Source of the DNA: GCA-016699835 sp964543905
Lineage (GTDB): Bacteria; Planctomycetota; Phycisphaerae; Phycisphaerales; UBA1924
NCBI GenBank assembly: GCA_964543905.1
Contig: CAZIZO010000014.1
Span: forward strand, 18,178 to 82,177
Direction of reading: 5' to 3'
DNA: 64,000 nucleotides
Positions 12,981 through 21,889 of the stretch are shown here, one piece after another (position 1 is the stretch's first letter; every line of letters begins with the position of its first letter). Under the pieces are notes generated by a model. The model saw only the letters and a list, made by a program, of their open reading frames with translations, had not been told where the DNA came from and did no database searches. Made by a program: the position numbers and the translations under genes.

Positions 12981-13184
12981 ATGTTCCGTAATTCCATGAC
13001 CACCTTGTTCGTCCTCGGCGCGGCCTTCCTCACGATGGCCTTCGCGTCCTCCCCCAAGGCCTCCCAGGCCGCCGGCTGCTGTGGGTGCTGCGAAGACTGC
13101 ACCTGCGGGTGCGGTTCGGGCCAGGCGTGCACCTGCGGTTGCTGCGGCGACGATTGTTGCGGCGGCGGGTCCTGCTGCAACTGA
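12981..13184 (+). CDS. Metallothionein-like secreted Cys-rich mini-protein
   Basis: A good AGGAG box precedes the ATG. The first ~31 residues form a signal peptide (ending PKASQAAG). The mature part is only about 36 residues and holds 15 cysteines (33, 34, 36, 37, 40, 42, 44, 50, 52, 54, 55, 59, 60, 65 and 66) in CC, CxC and CCxCC patterns separated by Gly/Asp/Thr. Such density is typical of metal-thiolate clusters. An exported metallothionein is unusual because most are cytosolic. A strong terminator follows 14 bp after the stop. Binding of Cu, Zn or Cd is inferred from composition only. Confidence 0.72.
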   Translation: MFRNSMTTLFVLGAAFLTMAFASSPKASQAAGCCGCCEDCTCGCGSGQACTCGCCGDDCCGGGSCCN

Positions 13185-13198
13185 TGCGAATCCCCCCA

Positions 13199-13228
13199 CG
13201 CCGGGTCGGCTCCTGCGCCGACCCGGCG
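13199..13228 (+). terminator. Terminator after Cys-rich mini-protein
   Basis: A perfect 12-bp stem (CGCCGGGTCGGC / GCCGACCCGGCG) with loop TCCTGC, followed by CTTTG. It separates the mini-protein gene from the YHS-like lipoprotein gene, which therefore probably has its own promoter. Confidence 0.75.
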
Positions 13229-13288
13229 CTTTGCGTACCGTCTCCTTTCGTCCTGAGTTGTACACGCACACCCCATCGTGGAGTACCT

Positions 13289-13591
13289 ATGTTCAAGTCT
13301 CTCCTCAAGATCACGCCCGTCCTCGTCGCCGCCTCGTTGCTCGTCGGCTGCGCGACCCACCAGGAGTCCGAGGAATACTGCAAATCCGTGAAGCCGGGCG
13401 AGGTCAAGTCCGTCAACACCATGTGCGCCATCGTCAACGATGACCCCGTCGATCCTGCGGTCAAGACCGTCACCTTCCGCGGGCAAGAAGTCGGCTTCTG
13501 CTGCCAGGGTTGCGTGCCCAAGTGGGAGAAGTTGACCGACGACCAGAAGGCCGAGGCCTTGGCGAAGGCCCTCGCCAAGAGCAAGAAGTAA
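13289..13591 (+). CDS. YHS/TRASH-like metal-binding lipoprotein
   Basis: This 100-residue protein has a lipoprotein signal (SLLVG followed by C21, lipid-modified Cys). The mature part carries MCAIVNDDPVDP (about 45-56) and VTFRGQEVGFCCQGCVPKW (61-79), closely matching the layout of YHS domains (CPVxxxxVDP ... V.F.G..Y.FCC.GC...F). YHS/TRASH modules bind transition metals, copper in several studied transporters and chaperones. With two neighbouring Cys-rich exported proteins it forms a likely envelope metal-sequestration cluster. The ATG at 13289 is chosen because it begins the signal peptide; the frame is open further upstream but overlaps the terminator. Confidence 0.8.
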   Translation: MFKSLLKITPVLVAASLLVGCATHQESEEYCKSVKPGEVKSVNTMCAIVNDDPVDPAVKTVTFRGQEVGFCCQGCVPKWEKLTDDQKAEALAKALAKSKK

Positions 13592-13609
13592 TCTCGCGTT
13601 CAAGCCGCA

Positions 13610-13639
13610 CACCACGCCCGCCTCCTCGCGGGCGTGGTG
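13610..13639 (+). terminator. Terminator after YHS-like lipoprotein
   Basis: A perfect 12-bp stem (CACCACGCCCGC / GCGGGCGTGGTG) with loop CTCCTC and then C followed by five T. One of the clearest intrinsic terminators in the window. Confidence 0.85.
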
Positions 13640-13834
13640 CTTTTTACGTCCCGATCGCTCTTCTCCCCCACTTCGAGGGAACTCCGACCTGCCCGACGCG
13701 AATCGAGCCATCGAGTTCGTTCTGGGGCATTGGGCACCAGGTTTCGAAACGTGCATTCGTGTTCGTCCGCACGGATCGCCCGTGCCGCTCCGATGTTCAA
13801 ACTTGTTCGTTGCTCTGCTCCCTTGGGGAATCCC

Positions 13835-16561
13835 ATGATCCGCACCATCGTTGCCCTCGCCGGCTCCATCTTCATTGCCGCACCAACCTTGGCCCAGGGT
13901 GATCCGTCCCCCGATGGCTCTTGGCTCTCGCTCGGCGATTTCTCGGACCAGACCAAGGCCGGCGTGCCGTGGGTCCGCCCCGCCGCCTATCGGGCCTTCC
14001 GCGCCGATCTCCCGGCGATCGCCGCCACCCTATCCCAGGCCCCCCTCCGCGGCACCCCCGCGGCCCAGAATCCCCTCACGATCTGGGTTCCCACGCCCGA
14101 CGGCGGGTTCGCCCGATTTGCGATCGTCGAGTCGCCCGTCATGGAGCCCGCTCTCCAAGCGAAGTTTCCGGACATCCGCTCGTACATCGGGCAAGGGATC
14201 GACGACCCGTCCACCAACATCGCCCTCGACCTTTCGCCGCTTGGCATTCGCGCCCAGGTCCTCGCTCCCGACGGGCAGTCCTGGTCCATCGATCCCTTCA
14301 CGCGCGATCGCTGGACCGAATACGCCTGCTACGAAATACGCAACCTCGTCCGTACAGAACCGTGGCACTGCCATGTTTCCGAGGACCTCGAGAACCTTCC
14401 CGTCCGTCCCTACGCCGATCGTGCCACCGGGCAGACCCTTCGGACGTATCGCCTGGCCGTCGCCGCCGTTCCCAGTTACACCAACTTCTACGGCGGGACC
14501 GTCACCGGCGCCATGAGCGGGATCAACACTACCATCACTCGCCTCTCCCAGGTCTACACCAACGAGTTCGCCTGCACCTTCACCCTCGTGGCCAACAACG
14601 ACCTCCTCATCTACACCAACGCCAACCCCGGCCCCTACACCGACGGCGACCTCGGTTCGATGATCGACCAGAATCAATCCAATCTCAATGCCGTCATCGG
14701 CAGCGCCAACTACAACATCGGGCACGTCTTCTCCGCCCAAAACCTTGGCGGCCTCGCCCAACTCCGCGCGCTCTGCAACTCCACCGGCAAGGCCCGCGGC
14801 GGCACCGGCCTCTCCAACCCCACCGGCGACTTCTTCTCCGTTGAGTACGTCGGGCATGAAGTCGGCCACCAGTTCGGCGCCAGCCACTCCTTCAACGCCG
14901 ACGATTCCGCCGCCGGGAACGTCTGCACCCCCAACCGCTCCGCCAGCAACGCCTACGAGCCCGGCGCCGGCACCACCATCATGTCCTACTCCGGGCTCTG
15001 CGGCAGCAACAACAACATCCAGAACGCCTCCGACCCCATGTTCAACCAGGGCGCCTATGCCCAGGTCGCCGCGCACATCACGGGCACCGGAAACTGCGGC
15101 ACCAACACCAGCACCGGCAACACCGCACCGACCGTCAATGCCGGGCCCGACCTCAGCATCCCCATCCTCACCCCATTCGACATCACCGCCACCGCCTCCG
15201 ACCCCAACAACGACGCCCTCACGTTCTCCTGGGAAGAACGTGACCTCGGGCCCGCCCAAGTCCTCACCGGAACTGGTAGCGCCGACAACGGCACCAGCCC
15301 CCTCTTCCGCGTCTGGCCCCCGGCCTCAAGCCCCACGCGCTTCTTCCCGCGTGCCACGAGCGTTCTGACCAACTCACTGACCGCCGGCGAGCAGTACCCC
15401 GCCCTCGCGCGAACCCTCCGCCTTCGCGTCACCGCGCGCGACAACCGCGCCGGCGGCGGCGGCGTCAACACCGACGATGTCAACCTCACCGTCGTCGCTT
15501 CCGCCGGGCCCTTCCGCGTCACCTCCCCCAACTCCGGCGTGATCTGGGCCGCTGGCTCCTCCCAGACCATCACCTGGGATGTCGCGAACACCACCGCTTC
15601 CCCGATCAGCGCCGCCAACGTCAACATTCTCCTCTCCCTCGACAACGGCAACAACTTCACCATCACCCTGGCTTCCAACACCCCCAACGACGGATCGCAC
15701 ACCATCGTGGTTCCGAATGTCGTCGCCTCTCAGGCCCGCATCCGCGTCGAGCCCACCAACAACGTCTTCTACGACGTCTCCGATACCGGATTCACCATCA
15801 CCTGCACCCCACCCAACTTCCCCACCGGACTCGTTGCCTCCGACGACCGCTGTGATGCCGTTCTCCTTTCATGGAACCCTACTCCGGGAGCCACCTCGTA
15901 CGACGTCTACCGCAACACCACCAGCAGCACCTCCGGCGCCACCTTCCTTGCCAACACCGCCAGCACCTCCTTCTCAGACCCTTCCGCGCCCGCCCACACC
16001 ACCTTCTTCTACCGCATCAAGGCCCTCTCGGGCGGATGCGCCAGCCCCTTCAGCGGCGCCGATGCCGGGGTCCGCGGCTTCGCGCCCACCATCATCGCTC
16101 AGCCGGCAAGCGTCTTTGTCTCCCTCGGGCAATCCGCCTCGTTCTCCGTCGCCGCCGCTGGTGAACCTCTCGCCTACGCCTGGCGCAAGAACGGCGCTCC
16201 GCTCTCCAACGGCCCAAGGATCTCTGGCGTCGCCTCGCCCAACCTCTCCATCTCCAACGTCGAGGCCGCCGACGAAGGCTCCTACGACGTCGTCCTGTCC
16301 TCACCCTGCGGGAATGCCACCAGCAACGCCGCCATCCTCTCGCTCCAGATTGCCTGCATCGCGGATGTCGATGACGGCTCCGGGTCCGGCACGCCCGACG
16401 GCGGAATCACCATCGACGACCTCCTCTTCTACCTCTTCATCTTTGAAGCCGGTGACCTCCGCTCCGACGTCGACGATGGCTCCTTCTCCGGCACCTTCGA
16501 CGGCGGCGTCACCATCGACGACCTCCTCTACTTCCTCTTCCGCTTCGAGTCCGGTTGCTAG
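13835..16561 (+). CDS. Secreted reprolysin-like zinc metalloprotease with dockerin-like tail
   Basis: The 908-residue protein starts with a signal peptide (MIRTIVALAGSIFIAAPTLAQ). The zinc site HEVGHQFGASH (residues 341-351) is the extended HExxHxxGxxH of metzincins, with a prodomain-like region before it and a downstream TIMSYSGLCG Met-turn (about 383-392), fitting the M12B/reprolysin-like bacterial group. After the catalytic domain come Ig/PKD-like sheets (about 430-660), a fibronectin-III-like segment (about 660-745) and an Ig-like domain ending in about 840. The last ~68 residues are the duplicated DGGxTIDDLLFYL tail ending in GC. Likely an exported, surface-anchored endoprotease; its substrate is unknown. 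The first in-frame start with a signal peptide was chosen. Confidence 0.9.
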   Translation: MIRTIVALAGSIFIAAPTLAQGDPSPDGSWLSLGDFSDQTKAGVPWVRPAAYRAFRADLPAIAATLSQAPLRGTPAAQNPLTIWVPTPDGGFARFAIVESPVMEPALQAKFPDIRSYIGQGIDDPSTNIALDLSPLGIRAQVLAPDGQSWSIDPFTRDRWTEYACYEIRNLVRTEPWHCHVSEDLENLPVRPYADRATGQTLRTYRLAVAAVPSYTNFYGGTVTGAMSGINTTITRLSQVYTNEFACTFTLVANNDLLIYTNANPGPYTDGDLGSMIDQNQSNLNAVIGSANYNIGHVFSAQNLGGLAQLRALCNSTGKARGGTGLSNPTGDFFSVEYVGHEVGHQFGASHSFNADDSAAGNVCTPNRSASNAYEPGAGTTIMSYSGLCGSNNNIQNASDPMFNQGAYAQVAAHITGTGNCGTNTSTGNTAPTVNAGPDLSIPILTPFDITATASDPNNDALTFSWEERDLGPAQVLTGTGSADNGTSPLFRVWPPASSPTRFFPRATSVLTNSLTAGEQYPALARTLRLRVTARDNRAGGGGVNTDDVNLTVVASAGPFRVTSPNSGVIWAAGSSQTITWDVANTTASPISAANVNILLSLDNGNNFTITLASNTPNDGSHTIVVPNVVASQARIRVEPTNNVFYDVSDTGFTITCTPPNFPTGLVASDDRCDAVLLSWNPTPGATSYDVYRNTTSSTSGATFLANTASTSFSDPSAPAHTTFFYRIKALSGGCASPFSGADAGVRGFAPTIIAQPASVFVSLGQSASFSVAAAGEPLAYAWRKNGAPLSNGPRISGVASPNLSISNVEAADEGSYDVVLSSPCGNATSNAAILSLQIACIADVDDGSGSGTPDGGITIDDLLFYLFIFEAGDLRSDVDDGSFSGTFDGGVTIDDLLYFLFRFESGC

Positions 16562-16625
16562 ATGACCTTCAAGCATGTGCGAGGTTTCCTCGGCTCGCTC
16601 CACGCCCAGCGCCAAGACCAACCCT

Positions 16626-16646
16626 CGCCCGGCCCCGCGCCGGGCG
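16626..16646 (+). terminator. Terminator after metalloprotease gene
   Basis: An 8-bp stem CGCCCGGC / GCCGGGCG with a 5-nt loop, followed directly by five T. It is placed between the metalloprotease stop (16561) and the SMC gene. Confidence 0.85.
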
Positions 16647-16790
16647 TTTTTCTGTTCAAGCGACAGCCCCTCCACACGAAAATCGCAGCAAAACCCAACA
16701 CTTCGTGATATCCTCATCTGTTCCACCCGCGAACTCGACCCGCCATTGACGGCGGCTCGCACGCCACGGTGACACGGAGGTTGCCCCCCG

Positions 16791-19700
16791 ATGCGTCTCG
16801 CCAAGTTGACCCTGCAAGGCTTCAAGAGTTTCGCCGACAAAACCGAGTTCACCTTCGACCAGTCGATCACCGGGATCGTCGGTCCCAACGGTTGCGGGAA
16901 GTCCAACGTCGTCGATGCCGTCAAGTGGGTTCTCGGCGAACGGTCCAGCAAGAGCCTCCGCGGCACCGAGATGATCGACTGCATCTTCGCCGGGAGCGCC
17001 GGACGAAAGCCCTCCGGCTTCGCCAGCGTCGTTCTCTCCTTCGAAAACCCCGTCCTCTCCGACGATGAGTGGGCCAAGTTGCGAGGTGGGCGTGCCCGGT
17101 TCGACCACCCCATCGCCACCGATCTCCTCGATACCGCGGACGAGAAGCCCGCCCCCAAGGACCCGTCCCCCGAGCCCGGCGCCACCGAACCCACCCCCCT
17201 CGACGCCCCGCCGGCCTTCGCCACCGATCGCCGCCGCGCCCTCCCCGTCGATGCGGATCTGGTCGAGGTCGAGCGCCAACTCTACCGCGACGGCACCAGC
17301 AAGTACCTCATCAACGGCAAGGTCGCCCGCCTGCGTGACATCCGCGAACTCTTCCTCGACACGGGCATCGGTGCCGACGCCTATTCCATCATCGAGCAGG
17401 GCAAGGTCGATGCGATGCTCCTCGCGTCGCCCCAGGAACGGCGCACCATCTTCGAAGAAGCCGCCGGCATCGCGAAGTACAAGCAGCGCCGCATCGAGGC
17501 CCAACGCAAACTCGATCGCGCCCAAGCCAATCTCAAGTCCAGCCGCGAGCAACTCGAGAACACCGAGCGTCGCCTCCGCATGGTCCGCGGGCAGGCCGCC
17601 AAGGCCCGTAAGTTCCAGGAACTCGACGAGCAGTTCCGCGCCTGGCGCATGGCGCTCGCGTTCGACCAATACCAGGACCTGGACGATCGCCTCCTCGGGC
17701 TTTCGTCGCGTCAGGCGGTCGTGGCGATTGAGCGCGAGCAGGCGGCCAAGGTGCTGCACGAGAGCGAACACGCGAAGCAAGAAGCCGAGATCCGCCGCCA
17801 CGAGTTGATGTCGCGGCATCGCCAGTTGGAGCAGGATCGCCTCGGCGCCGTCCACGCCTCGCAGCAGGCCGCCCAGCGCAAGGCCATGCTCGAGCGCGCC
17901 ATCGAAGAGGCCCAGCGTCAGGTCGCCCTCGACCGCGAACGCCTCGAAGACCTCCAACGCCGCCAGACCTCCACCGAGGCGTCGATCGAAGACCAGCGAG
18001 AGACCATCGCCGACGTCAGCGAGCAACTCGCCGAGAGCGAGCGCCGCCTCGCCGCCGCCGCGTCGGCCCGCGCGGCCGTCCTCGAGACGCTCAGCGAGCA
18101 CCGCCAGAAGGCCTCGCACAAACAGTCCGCCGCGGCCCAGATCGACCGCGAGCGTGCGGGCCTGGTCGCCTCCCTCGCCGCCGAATCGAAGCGCGCCGAA
18201 TCCTTCCGCGAGCAGATCGAGCGACTGGAGCAGCGCACAAGCAAACTCGACCTCGACGACAAGGCGATCCGAGAGCAGGTCGCGGCGGTCGAGGCCAGCG
18301 CCGTCTCGGCGACCGCCCGTGCCGCCGACTTGGAACGCGAACTCGCCGATCTGGACGCGAAACTCTCGCTCCTGGGCACGGGCCGACGCGAGGGCGCCGA
18401 GAAGGCCGCCGCGATCGAGCAAGAACTCGTCCGCATCGAAAGCCGCCGGGCCACGCTCCAGGAGATGGTCGAATCTCGCTCCGGCTTTGCCGACGCGGTT
18501 CGCAAGGTGCTCGAGGCCAAGGACGCCGGGCAGGGCTACGCGGGCGTCGTCGCGCCCCTCGCCGATCTCCTCGAGACGCGCGCCGACGTCGACGCCGGCG
18601 CCGCCTCCGCCGTCGAGTTTGCGCTGGGCAACGACCTCCAGGCCCTCCTCGTGGACGCGCTCACGAGCGTGCCCACCAAGGAGGAGTTGGACCGTCTCTC
18701 CGGGCGCGTGACCTTCCTCCCCCTCGCCGGCGTGCCCGACGTTCCACAGCGCGCCGTGCCCTCGGCCTGGGAACTGCCCAACGGCGAAGACCCCCGCGGA
18801 CGCCTCGTCTGCGTCCGCGGCCTCGTCCGCGCCCGCGCCGCCGCCCTCGATTCGCTCGGCGGGGGCGACGGCCCCCTCGCGGCCTCCCTCAACTTTGTGC
18901 TCGACCGCCTCCTCCTCGGCACCTACCTCGTCCAGGACCTCGATGCCGCCATGATGCTCGCCGCAGGACCCCTCGCCGGGCAACGCTGCCGGTTCATCAC
19001 CCGCGATGGCGTCATGCTCGACGAGCACGGGCGGATCACCGCCGGCATGGGGCTCGCCTCCAGCGACGCGGGCGAAGGCCTCCTCCGCCGCCGCGCCGAA
19101 CTCGAATCCCTCCTCGCCCGCGTCGTCGACCTCGCCGGGCAACTCGATCTCGCACGCGCCGAACTCAAAGGGCTCGACGCCGAGGCCGCCGCCCTGAGCG
19201 CCGCGGCCGGCGAGCGCCGCCCCCAACTCGCCGCCCACCAGCGCACCGCGATGCAGGAGCACGCCCGCCTCGAACGCCTCGCCGCCGAGGCCGCACGCGT
19301 CGATCGCGAGCGCGCCAGCCTCGCCCAGGAGTCGGCCCAACTCCGCGAGCGCCTCGCCAAACTCGAACTGGACCGAGCCCACCTCGAAACCAAGGCCGAG
19401 AGCCTCGGCCGCCTCTACCAGGACGAGTTCTCCGCGTTCCAGGCCCTCGACGCCCAGGCCCGCGCCGCCCAATCCGCCGCCGACGCCTCGATGGAACAGA
19501 TGTCCACCGCCAAGGTCGAGGTCAGTCGCCTCACCGAGCAACTCTCCAACTCCAAGCGCGAACTCAGCCGCCTCGAACTCTCCCGCGACGAGTTCGAGCG
19601 CCAGCAACGGGATGTCCTCGTGCAGGTGGAACGCATCGAATCCCGTCTCGCCGAGCATCTCGCGGGCATCGAGGCCTCCGCCGCGCTCGTCTCTCAGAAC

Positions 19701-20906
19701 GACGCCCTCGCCCAGGCGCTCGCGCTCCAGATCAGCGAACTCGCCGAGACGCTCGCGGGCGTCGAGCGCGAGGTGACCACCCTCGCCGAGCGCGTCCAGA
19801 AAGCGCGTCAGGCGTACACCGTCCTCGAACGCGACGCCCACGCCCTCGAAGTCTCCAAGCGCGAACTCGAAGTGAAGCGCGAGACCCTCGAAGAGCGCAC
19901 GCTGCAAGAAGCCGCCATCGACCTCAAGGCCGAGTACCCCGAGTACAAACTCCTCTTCGCCGAATCCAAGACCGACGAGGGCGAGATCGTCACCGTTGCG
20001 CGCATCGATCCCCCCGAGGCCGCCCGCCAGATCGACTCCCTCCGTGAGCAGATCAAACGCCTCGGCAACGTCAACCTCGAATCCATCCAGGAAGAATCCC
20101 AACTCGACGAGCAGAACCAGACGCTCGTCCAGCAGGTCGCCGACATCGACGCGGCCACCGCCCAACTCACCCAACTCATCGACAAACTCAACCTCGTCAG
20201 CCGCGAACGCTTCGGCGAGGTCTTCACCAAAATCCAAGAGCACTTCGGCGGCGCCGACGGCATGTTCCGCAAACTCTTCGGCGGCGGCAAGGCCGAGGTC
20301 CGCCTCATGCCGCTCATCAAGGAAATCGAAACCCCCGACGGCCTCAAAAAGGTCGAAACCGATCAGACCGATCTCCTCGAATCCGGCATCGAGGTCATCG
20401 CCAAGCCCCCGGGCAAGGAGCCCCGCTCCATCAGCCAACTCTCCGGTGGCGAAAAGACCCTCACCGCCGTCGCCCTCCTCATGGCCATCTTCCGCAGCAA
20501 GCCCAGTTGCTTCTGCGTCCTCGACGAAGTCGATGCCGCACTCGATGAAGCCAACGTCGAACGCTTCAACGGCGTCATCCGCCAGTTCACCGACTCTTCC
20601 CACTTCATCGTCATCACCCACAACAAACGCACCATGTCCCACGCCGACCAGTTGTACGGCGTCACCATGCAGGAGCGCGGCGTCAGCACCCGCGTCTCCG
20701 TTCGCCTCGACCAGGTCGCCAAGGACGGCAGCATCAACAAGGACACCGCCAAGGACGCGATCAAATCGGCAAAGGTTGACGCGACCAAGTCCGAGTCTCC
20801 GCACGCCCCGGATCTTCCTCAGTCCGCCAAGCCCGGCTCCCTCCGCGCCGCCCTCGCCAAGATGCGCGAGCAAAGCACAGAGCCCACGCCCGGCGTCAAC
20901 AACTAG
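16791..20906 (+). CDS. smc: Chromosome segregation ATPase SMC
   Basis: SMC condenses and segregates DNA as an ATP-driven dimer with ScpA/ScpB. Walker A GPNGCGKSN is at residues 31-39, the signature LSGGEKTLTA at about 1217-1226 and Walker B CFCVLDEVDAALDEANV at about 1240. Between lie two long Glu/Arg/Ala-rich coiled coils and a hinge around 580-690 (AGVVAPLADLLE, AVEFALGNDLQALL). At 1371 residues it is longer than the usual ~1150-1190. Part of the excess is a Pro-rich insertion in the N-terminal head (about 92-155), between strands that are normally adjacent. A GGAGG box lies 10 nt before the ATG. The TAG stop overlaps the left end of an IS element (see findings), so the last residues may have been altered by the insertion. 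Confidence 0.95.
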   Translation: MRLAKLTLQGFKSFADKTEFTFDQSITGIVGPNGCGKSNVVDAVKWVLGERSSKSLRGTEMIDCIFAGSAGRKPSGFASVVLSFENPVLSDDEWAKLRGGRARFDHPIATDLLDTADEKPAPKDPSPEPGATEPTPLDAPPAFATDRRRALPVDADLVEVERQLYRDGTSKYLINGKVARLRDIRELFLDTGIGADAYSIIEQGKVDAMLLASPQERRTIFEEAAGIAKYKQRRIEAQRKLDRAQANLKSSREQLENTERRLRMVRGQAAKARKFQELDEQFRAWRMALAFDQYQDLDDRLLGLSSRQAVVAIEREQAAKVLHESEHAKQEAEIRRHELMSRHRQLEQDRLGAVHASQQAAQRKAMLERAIEEAQRQVALDRERLEDLQRRQTSTEASIEDQRETIADVSEQLAESERRLAAAASARAAVLETLSEHRQKASHKQSAAAQIDRERAGLVASLAAESKRAESFREQIERLEQRTSKLDLDDKAIREQVAAVEASAVSATARAADLERELADLDAKLSLLGTGRREGAEKAAAIEQELVRIESRRATLQEMVESRSGFADAVRKVLEAKDAGQGYAGVVAPLADLLETRADVDAGAASAVEFALGNDLQALLVDALTSVPTKEELDRLSGRVTFLPLAGVPDVPQRAVPSAWELPNGEDPRGRLVCVRGLVRARAAALDSLGGGDGPLAASLNFVLDRLLLGTYLVQDLDAAMMLAAGPLAGQRCRFITRDGVMLDEHGRITAGMGLASSDAGEGLLRRRAELESLLARVVDLAGQLDLARAELKGLDAEAAALSAAAGERRPQLAAHQRTAMQEHARLERLAAEAARVDRERASLAQESAQLRERLAKLELDRAHLETKAESLGRLYQDEFSAFQALDAQARAAQSAADASMEQMSTAKVEVSRLTEQLSNSKRELSRLELSRDEFERQQRDVLVQVERIESRLAEHLAGIEASAALVSQNDALAQALALQISELAETLAGVEREVTTLAERVQKARQAYTVLERDAHALEVSKRELEVKRETLEERTLQEAAIDLKAEYPEYKLLFAESKTDEGEIVTVARIDPPEAARQIDSLREQIKRLGNVNLESIQEESQLDEQNQTLVQQVADIDAATAQLTQLIDKLNLVSRERFGEVFTKIQEHFGGADGMFRKLFGGGKAEVRLMPLIKEIETPDGLKKVETDQTDLLESGIEVIAKPPGKEPRSISQLSGGEKTLTAVALLMAIFRSKPSCFCVLDEVDAALDEANVERFNGVIRQFTDSSHFIVITHNKRTMSHADQLYGVTMQERGVSTRVSVRLDQVAKDGSINKDTAKDAIKSAKVDATKSESPHAPDLPQSAKPGSLRAALAKMREQSTEPTPGVNN

Positions 20907-20922
20907 AGCCTATCCCGAAACC
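20906..20922 (+). repeat. IS left terminal inverted repeat
   Basis: Left inverted repeat beginning GAGCCTATCCC. Its first base completes the TAG stop codon of smc. Confidence 0.85.
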
Positions 20923-20953
20923 GTTCATCGGCGGGCGTGTATGTTGAGTTACG

Positions 20954-21733
20954 ATGTTGCAACTCACGGACGAGCCGTTGGAATGGTTGGCGGCGCGGGT
21001 GCCCGAGTCGATCGTCGGGCCCAAGGGCGGGCGGCCGGCGACGGACAAGCGGATGGCGCTGCGGGGGATCTTCTGGATCCTTGATCATGGGGCCAAGTGG
21101 AAGGACCTGCCGCGCGAGTTCGGGAGCAAGAGCGCGGTGCACCGATGGTTCACGCGGTGGGTCAAGAGCGGCGTCTTCGAGAAACTCATCCGCGAGGCGG
21201 GCGAGCTCGTGGAGGAGCGCGACGGGTATCGTCTGTACGAGTGCTTCATCGACGCGACGTTCAGCAAGGCGCGGGGCGGGGGCGACGGCGTGGGGCCGAC
21301 CAAGGCCGGAAGAGGCGTGAAAATCATGGTGCTGGTCGATGCGCGAGGGCTGCCCGTGGCGGTCGATACGTGCAGCGCGTCGCCGCACGAGTCCACGCGC
21401 GTGCAGGCGTTGTTCGACTTCATGCTCACGCTCGACGCGCCACGGCGGATCATCGGCGACAAGGCGTACGACTCCGACGCGCTGGACCGACAACTCGCGC
21501 GGGACGACATCGAACGGATCGCGCCGCACCGGAGCAATCGCACGCGAGCGAACACCACGCAGGACGGCCGCCCGCTGCGGAGATACCAACGCCGCTGGAC
21601 CGTCGAACGCACCCTCTCGTGGTTCCAGAACTTCCGAAGGCTCTGCATCCGCGACGAAAAATCCACCACGCTCTTCCAAGGCTTCCTGCACCTCAGCCGC
21701 TCCATCATCCTGCTGAAACAGGTTATGGGATAG
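20954..21733 (+). CDS. IS5-family transposase (DDE)
   Basis: The 259-residue protein has the N-terminal DUF4096-type segment (GGRPATDKRMALRGIFWILDHGAKW, residues ~25-49, interrupted here for length: GGRPATDKRMA...WILDHGAKW). A DDE catalytic core follows: D100 in ECFIDATFSK, D169 in IIGDKAYDSD and E218 in WTVERTLSWFQNFRRL. These match IS5-type transposases read as a single frame, with no frameshift. The gene fills the IS, starting 48 bp from the left end, and its stop lies within the right inverted repeat. Codon composition is more G-rich on this strand than neighbouring C-rich genes, in line with recent arrival. Confidence 0.93.
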   Translation: MLQLTDEPLEWLAARVPESIVGPKGGRPATDKRMALRGIFWILDHGAKWKDLPREFGSKSAVHRWFTRWVKSGVFEKLIREAGELVEERDGYRLYECFIDATFSKARGGGDGVGPTKAGRGVKIMVLVDARGLPVAVDTCSASPHESTRVQALFDFMLTLDAPRRIIGDKAYDSDALDRQLARDDIERIAPHRSNRTRANTTQDGRPLRRYQRRWTVERTLSWFQNFRRLCIRDEKSTTLFQGFLHLSRSIILLKQVMG

Positions 21734-21737
21734 GCTC
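21721..21737 (-). repeat. IS right terminal inverted repeat
   Basis: GGTTATGGGATAGGCTC, the complement of the left end with two mismatches. It is followed by TAC, of which TA is the presumed target duplication. It overlaps the transposase stop codon. Confidence 0.85.
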
Positions 21738-21889
21738 TACTCTCAGGTTATCGCGCAACTCTTTTCCTCAGGCCACTACGATTCTGGATTGAGTACCTAC
21801 TGCGTCACGGGCAAGCGGACAAACCTGGCGCAAGCGGTTGGGGTTCAGTGCCCAGAATGTCGCCCACCAAACTGCATGGGGGATTGCCC

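Larger units (their letters stand above)
20906..21737 (+). mobile_element. IS5-family insertion sequence (832 bp)
   Basis: The element is bounded by imperfect 17-bp terminal inverted repeats that match at 15 of 17 positions (GAGCCTATCCCGAAACC at the left; the complement of GGTTATGGGATAGGCTC at the right). It holds a single intact transposase gene. Flanking bases suggest a TA target duplication (20904-20905 and 21738-21739), or CTA if the terminal base is assigned differently, as in the IS427-like part of the IS5 family. All parts look intact, so it may be active. It lies exactly at the 3' end of smc. Confidence 0.88.

Noticed and set aside
20903..20910. Reading the IS target duplication as CTAG (left) and CTAC (right)
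   Set aside because: The fourth bases differ, so TA (or CTA) is the safer reading. The alternative is noted because it affects whether the smc stop was present before insertion.
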